From Undibacterium pigrum (GTDB taxonomy: Bacteria > Pseudomonadota > Gammaproteobacteria > Burkholderiales > Burkholderiaceae_D): a DNA stretch of 64,000 nt. Each line of letters begins with the position of its first letter. Position 1 is the first letter of the stretch. The stretch is from positions 744,001-808,000 of the forward strand of contig NZ_QJKB01000001.1 in NCBI RefSeq assembly GCF_003201815.1. The letters are read 5' to 3'. Position numbers and translations under genes: made by a program. Shown one piece after another: positions 60,922-64,000 of the stretch. The notes under the pieces are model-generated. The model was not told where the DNA came from and did no database searches. It saw only the letters and a program-made list of their open reading frames with translations.

Positions 60922-62907
60922 ATGATACGTCTTCAACAAGTCGTCCTGGCGCGCGGCATCAAACCTTTATTTGACAGCGTCGATGTGACGCTCAATCCCG
61001 GCGACAAGATAGGCTTGATCGGCTCAAACGGCGCAGGCAAATCCAGCCTGTTTGCCATGTTGCGCGGTGAATTGCATCCTGACCAGGGCAGCATCGATTT
61101 CCCGGCCAAATGGCAGCTCGCCCACGTTGCGCAAGAAACACCACCACTGGAACGTAGCGCCATCGATTACGCCATAGACGGCGATGTCGCCTTGCGCAAA
61201 CTGGAAGCCCAACTGGCCGAACTGGAAGCCCAGCCAGAAAGCTACGACAACGGTATTGCCATCGGCAATATGTATGGTGCACTGGCAGATGCCGATGCCT
61301 ACACCGTACGCCCACGTGCAGAACAATTGCTGCTGGGCCTGGGCTTCAAGATCAATGAACTGGAACAGCCAGTTGCCAGTTTTTCTGGTGGCTGGCGCAT
61401 GCGCCTGAACCTGGCACAGGCTCTGATGTGCAAATCCGATTTGCTGCTGCTCGATGAACCAACCAACCATCTGGATCTGGATGCCATCATCTGGCTGGAA
61501 GACTGGCTGAAACGTTATGAAGGCACACTGATCATCATTTCGCATGACCGCGATTTCCTCGACGGTGTGGTGAATGTCATCGTCCATATTGATGAACGCA
61601 AACTCAAGCGTTATGGCGGCAACTATTCCGGTTTTGAACGCCAGCGCGCAGCCCAGCTGGAACTGGCACAGGGCATGCTGGAGAAACAAAACCGCAAGCG
61701 TGCCCATCTGCAATCCTTTATTGATCGCTTCAAGGCCAAGGCGTCCAAAGCCAAGCAGGCGCAGAGCCGTATCAAGGCCTTGGCACGCATGGAAGAAATG
61801 GCGCCATTGCGCGCTGCTGCCGAATTCTCTTTTGAATTCCGCGAGCCACTCAGCGCACCGAACCCCATGCTGGTCATGGAAGATGTGGATTGCGGTTATC
61901 GCACAGAATCAGAAACCGACCATAGTTTCAGCGAGAAAAAAATCGTCGGCGACGTCAAGTTCACGCTGCAAATCGGCCAGCGTATCGGCTTGCTGGGAGT
62001 GAATGGCGCGGGTAAATCCACACTGATCAAAACCATCGTCGGTGATATTGCCCCCTTGAACGGTGTCATGCAAACCGGCAAGGGCCTGTCCATCGGTTAC
62101 TTTGCCCAGCACCAGGTCGAAATGCTGCGCCATGATGAATCGCCACTCTGGCATCTGGCCCATATCGCGCCCGATGTACGTGAGCAGGAATTGCGTAATT
62201 TCCTCGGTGGCTTCAACTTCCCTGGCACCATGGTAAGCAGCCCGATCAAACCATTCTCCGGCGGTGAAAAAGCCCGTCTGGCACTGGCGATGATCGTCTG
62301 GCAGCGCCCCAACCTCTTGTTGCTGGATGAACCAACCAACCATCTGGATCTGGAAACCCGCGAAGCCCTGACCGATGCCCTGGCGCAGTTTGAAGGCACA
62401 CTGGTCGTTGTCTCCCATGACAGGCATTTGCTGCGTGCCACGACGGACCAGTTCATCATCGTTGCCGATGGCAAGCTGCAACCATTTGATGGCGATCTGG
62501 ACGATTACAAAGACTGGCTGTTCAAAAACAAACTGGAAAAAGCCAACCCTGCCCTGCCAGAAAAAACCAAGGCCCAGGAAGCTGCTTTGCCGCAAGCCAA
62601 GCCCATCCCAGTTGCCAAGGTCGATGACAAGGAACAACGCAAACGCGATGCCGACGAACGCACGCGCCTCGCCAATCTGCGCAAACCAATAGAAACACGC
62701 ATCAAACGTCTTGAAGAACAGATGGCCAAGTTGAACGTCAAAAAGAAAGACATCGATGCGCAATTGGAAGATGGCGATATCTACAACGATGCCAACAAGG
62801 AAAAGCTGAAGACACTGTTACTTGACCAGGCTTACGTCGTCAAGGAACTGGGGCAGATAGAAGCTGACTGGCTGGAGCAACAGGAATTTCTGGAAGCAGT
62901 AGAATAA
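60922..62907 (+). CDS. ABC-F family ATPase (YheS-like)
   Basis: A 661-residue protein with two ABC domains on one chain and no membrane segment. The Walker A motifs are IGSNGAGKSSL and LGVNGAGKSTL; the signatures are FSGGWRMRLNLAQAL and FSGGEKARLALAM; the Walker B motifs are LLLLDEPTNHLDL in both halves. The basic inter-domain linker (KRAHLQSFIDRFKAKASKAKQ) and a C-terminal charged coiled coil point to the YheS/Uup group, which bind ribosomes and relieve stalled or difficult translation. Resistance to a ribosome drug is not implied. Confidence 0.92.
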   Translation: MIRLQQVVLARGIKPLFDSVDVTLNPGDKIGLIGSNGAGKSSLFAMLRGELHPDQGSIDFPAKWQLAHVAQETPPLERSAIDYAIDGDVALRKLEAQLAELEAQPESYDNGIAIGNMYGALADADAYTVRPRAEQLLLGLGFKINELEQPVASFSGGWRMRLNLAQALMCKSDLLLLDEPTNHLDLDAIIWLEDWLKRYEGTLIIISHDRDFLDGVVNVIVHIDERKLKRYGGNYSGFERQRAAQLELAQGMLEKQNRKRAHLQSFIDRFKAKASKAKQAQSRIKALARMEEMAPLRAAAEFSFEFREPLSAPNPMLVMEDVDCGYRTESETDHSFSEKKIVGDVKFTLQIGQRIGLLGVNGAGKSTLIKTIVGDIAPLNGVMQTGKGLSIGYFAQHQVEMLRHDESPLWHLAHIAPDVREQELRNFLGGFNFPGTMVSSPIKPFSGGEKARLALAMIVWQRPNLLLLDEPTNHLDLETREALTDALAQFEGTLVVVSHDRHLLRATTDQFIIVADGKLQPFDGDLDDYKDWLFKNKLEKANPALPEKTKAQEAALPQAKPIPVAKVDDKEQRKRDADERTRLANLRKPIETRIKRLEEQMAKLNVKKKDIDAQLEDGDIYNDANKEKLKTLLLDQAYVVKELGQIEADWLEQQEFLEAVE

Positions 62908-62911
62908 AGCA

Positions 62912-62940
62912 AAGGGGCGCATGTAGCGCCCCTTGTTTTT
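62912..62940. terminator. Terminator after the ABC-F gene
   Basis: AAGGGGCGC (62912-62920) pairs with GCGCCCCTT (62926-62934) around ATGTA, followed by GTTTTT. It lies between the convergent ABC-F and mtfA genes. Confidence 0.92.
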
Positions 62941-62950
62941 GATTCAAGGA

Positions 62951-63757
62951 TTAAACCCAGTCACATGGATCAACCTGATAATACGCCCGCAACTGCTCAT
63001 ACAAGGCAGGGTGGTAATGAGCAAGATCACGGCTTTTCTTAAAGAAGGCCTCTGTCACGACAGCAAAAAATTCTGCCGGATTGGTCGCGCCATAAGGATC
63101 AATGACGGTAGCAATATCATTGGCTATCGCATGATGCAGTTGAGCATACTCTCTTTCCATCAACGCCGACCATGCCTTGTAAGCTGCGGCAGACTTTAAA
63201 GCTGGAGCGCCATTGGTCGTTCCCGTTTCGCTATCAAGCTGGTGAGCAAATTCATGGATAACCACATCCTGCCCCCGCGCTTCATTGTCGAGATTATGCG
63301 CTGCTTGGTCCCAGGCCAGAATAACACGACCATCACTCCATGACTCGCCACTGAGTCCCTGATTGGTATGCGTGACGATGCCATCGCTATTCATTTGAGT
63401 GCGGGGTGCCACGAATGCTGATGGATATACCAGCACATGCGTAAGCTGCGGGTACACATCTGATTCACGATTCAGCAACAGCAGGCAAGCCTTCCCCGCA
63501 ATCGTCACCTTGATCTCGTCAGTAATAGTCAAGCCACCACAACCAACAAAAGTTTTTTGATAGAGAAACTGACGTATGCGCTTCTTCAACTGCATTTGCA
63601 AGTCAGTCGGCATACGCGTATAGCCAGGCAGGTTTTTGCGCAAAATTTTGGAATAACTCAAGGGAAAGGCCTGGGACAATACATGACGCAAGCGCAGCCT
63701 GGGCAAGACAACGATGCCAAGTACCAGTAAAACAATAATAAGGACTAACCATTCCAT
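62951..63757 (-). CDS. mtfA: MtfA-type zinc peptidase (M90 family)
   Basis: A 268-residue metallopeptidase. An N-terminal hydrophobic helix (LVLIIVLLVLGIVVLP) is followed by the catalytic domain with HEFAH at 168-172 and the EFFAVVTEAFF helix that gives the third zinc ligand. In E. coli, MtfA binds and inactivates the repressor Mlc and so derepresses the glucose transporter; whether Mlc exists here is unknown, so the role may be general proteolysis. The N-terminal anchor is an added feature relative to soluble E. coli MtfA. Confidence 0.9.
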   Translation of the reverse strand: MEWLVLIIVLLVLGIVVLPRLRLRHVLSQAFPLSYSKILRKNLPGYTRMPTDLQMQLKKRIRQFLYQKTFVGCGGLTITDEIKVTIAGKACLLLLNRESDVYPQLTHVLVYPSAFVAPRTQMNSDGIVTHTNQGLSGESWSDGRVILAWDQAAHNLDNEARGQDVVIHEFAHQLDSETGTTNGAPALKSAAAYKAWSALMEREYAQLHHAIANDIATVIDPYGATNPAEFFAVVTEAFFKKSRDLAHYHPALYEQLRAYYQVDPCDWV

Positions 63758-63787
63758 ATCGACAACCTAATCAGGATTGCGAATGTG

Positions 63788-63821
63788 ATTTGCATCTGAC
63801 ATTCGTTTATCAGATGCAAAT
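63788..63821. repeat. Perfect 12-bp inverted repeat upstream of mtfA
   Basis: ATTTGCATCTGA (63788-63799) and TCAGATGCAAAT (63810-63821) are exact complements with a 10-base loop, 30 bases upstream of the mtfA start. The spacing suits an operator or an mRNA hairpin. The stretch to the window end is AT-rich, with no complete gene. Confidence 0.55.
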
Positions 63822-63978
63822 GGGCGCGACGAAGTCAAACTCAATAGCAATTAATATATAAGCTCATGGCCCTTGAAAATCAGCTTATCAGATCACATGG
63901 CATTAAATAATATGAATAATATAATTTCATGAGAAGATATGATGGATTGATTTTTCCTTCGAAAGTCTGGACCTTACT

Positions 63979-64000
63979 ATGAAACCCTGGGAAACCTTAA
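63979..64000 (+). CDS. Possible start of a gene running off the window
   Basis: ATG at 63979 with GGA eight bases upstream opens MKPWETL to the window edge. Seven codons are too few to identify it; the start fits the divergent layout away from mtfA, but it may be chance. Confidence 0.3.

Overview
The window looks like a chromosomal segment of a betaproteobacterium, most likely Burkholderiales/Oxalobacteraceae (Undibacterium- or Herminiimonas-like). This rests on gene order: rpsB-tsf-pyrH-frr-uppS-cdsA-dxr-rseP-bamA-skp-lpxD-fabZ-lpxA-lpxB divergent from map-glnD, then smc-zipA-ligA-galU, and dapC-dapD-pilU-yffB-dapE-prmB. The species call is inference; no rRNA or tRNA gene was seen.

Bases 1-10,000 are accessory and worn. 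A 5'-cut FTR1 iron permease is followed by a redoxin tail fragment. A merR-ynfA operon then faces a small cysteine-containing protein across a MerR-type operator. Next come a full-length Tn3-family transposase without recognisable paired ends, an RHS protein cut off by the 3' scar of an IS481-like element, and a two-gene HerA-type defence module that is 5'-truncated and internally deleted. Repeats and palindromes that look like insertion-sequence debris close the region.

Bases 10,000-26,000 hold mostly intact accessory functions: a 1349-residue Pls/PosA-type membrane NRPS (epsilon-poly-amino-acid synthetase family), an AI-2E-family exporter, a divergent hxlR/NTF2-like pair, and the SOS mutagenesis cassette imuA-imuB-dnaE2. 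The cassette lies opposite an unrecognised small gene; each side has its own LexA box. An ABC transporter pair (ATPase with AAA-associated domain, and a double permease) follows, with a structured leader and a possible mini-ORF.

Bases 26,000-42,000 (minus strand) carry an ankyrin protein and TatD, then the envelope and housekeeping cluster: lipid A synthesis, outer-membrane assembly, isoprenoid and phospholipid precursors, ribosome recycling, UMP kinase, EF-Ts and S2. Bases 42,000-46,500 (plus) carry map, glnD and a pseudouridine synthase. Bases 46,500-54,700 (minus) carry def, galU, ligA, zipA and smc. Bases 55,000-62,900 (plus) carry the lysine/meso-DAP branch (dapC, dapD, dapE) interleaved with a pilus ATPase and an ArsC-like protein, then prmB and an ABC-F ATPase. 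mtfA ends the window. Several clean intrinsic terminators mark operon ends.

The most interesting items are the paired LexA boxes with the unknown SOS gene, the Pls-type synthetase with a putative cationic-amino-acid pocket, the decayed HerA module with an unrecognised partner, and the MerR operator facing a small Cys protein.
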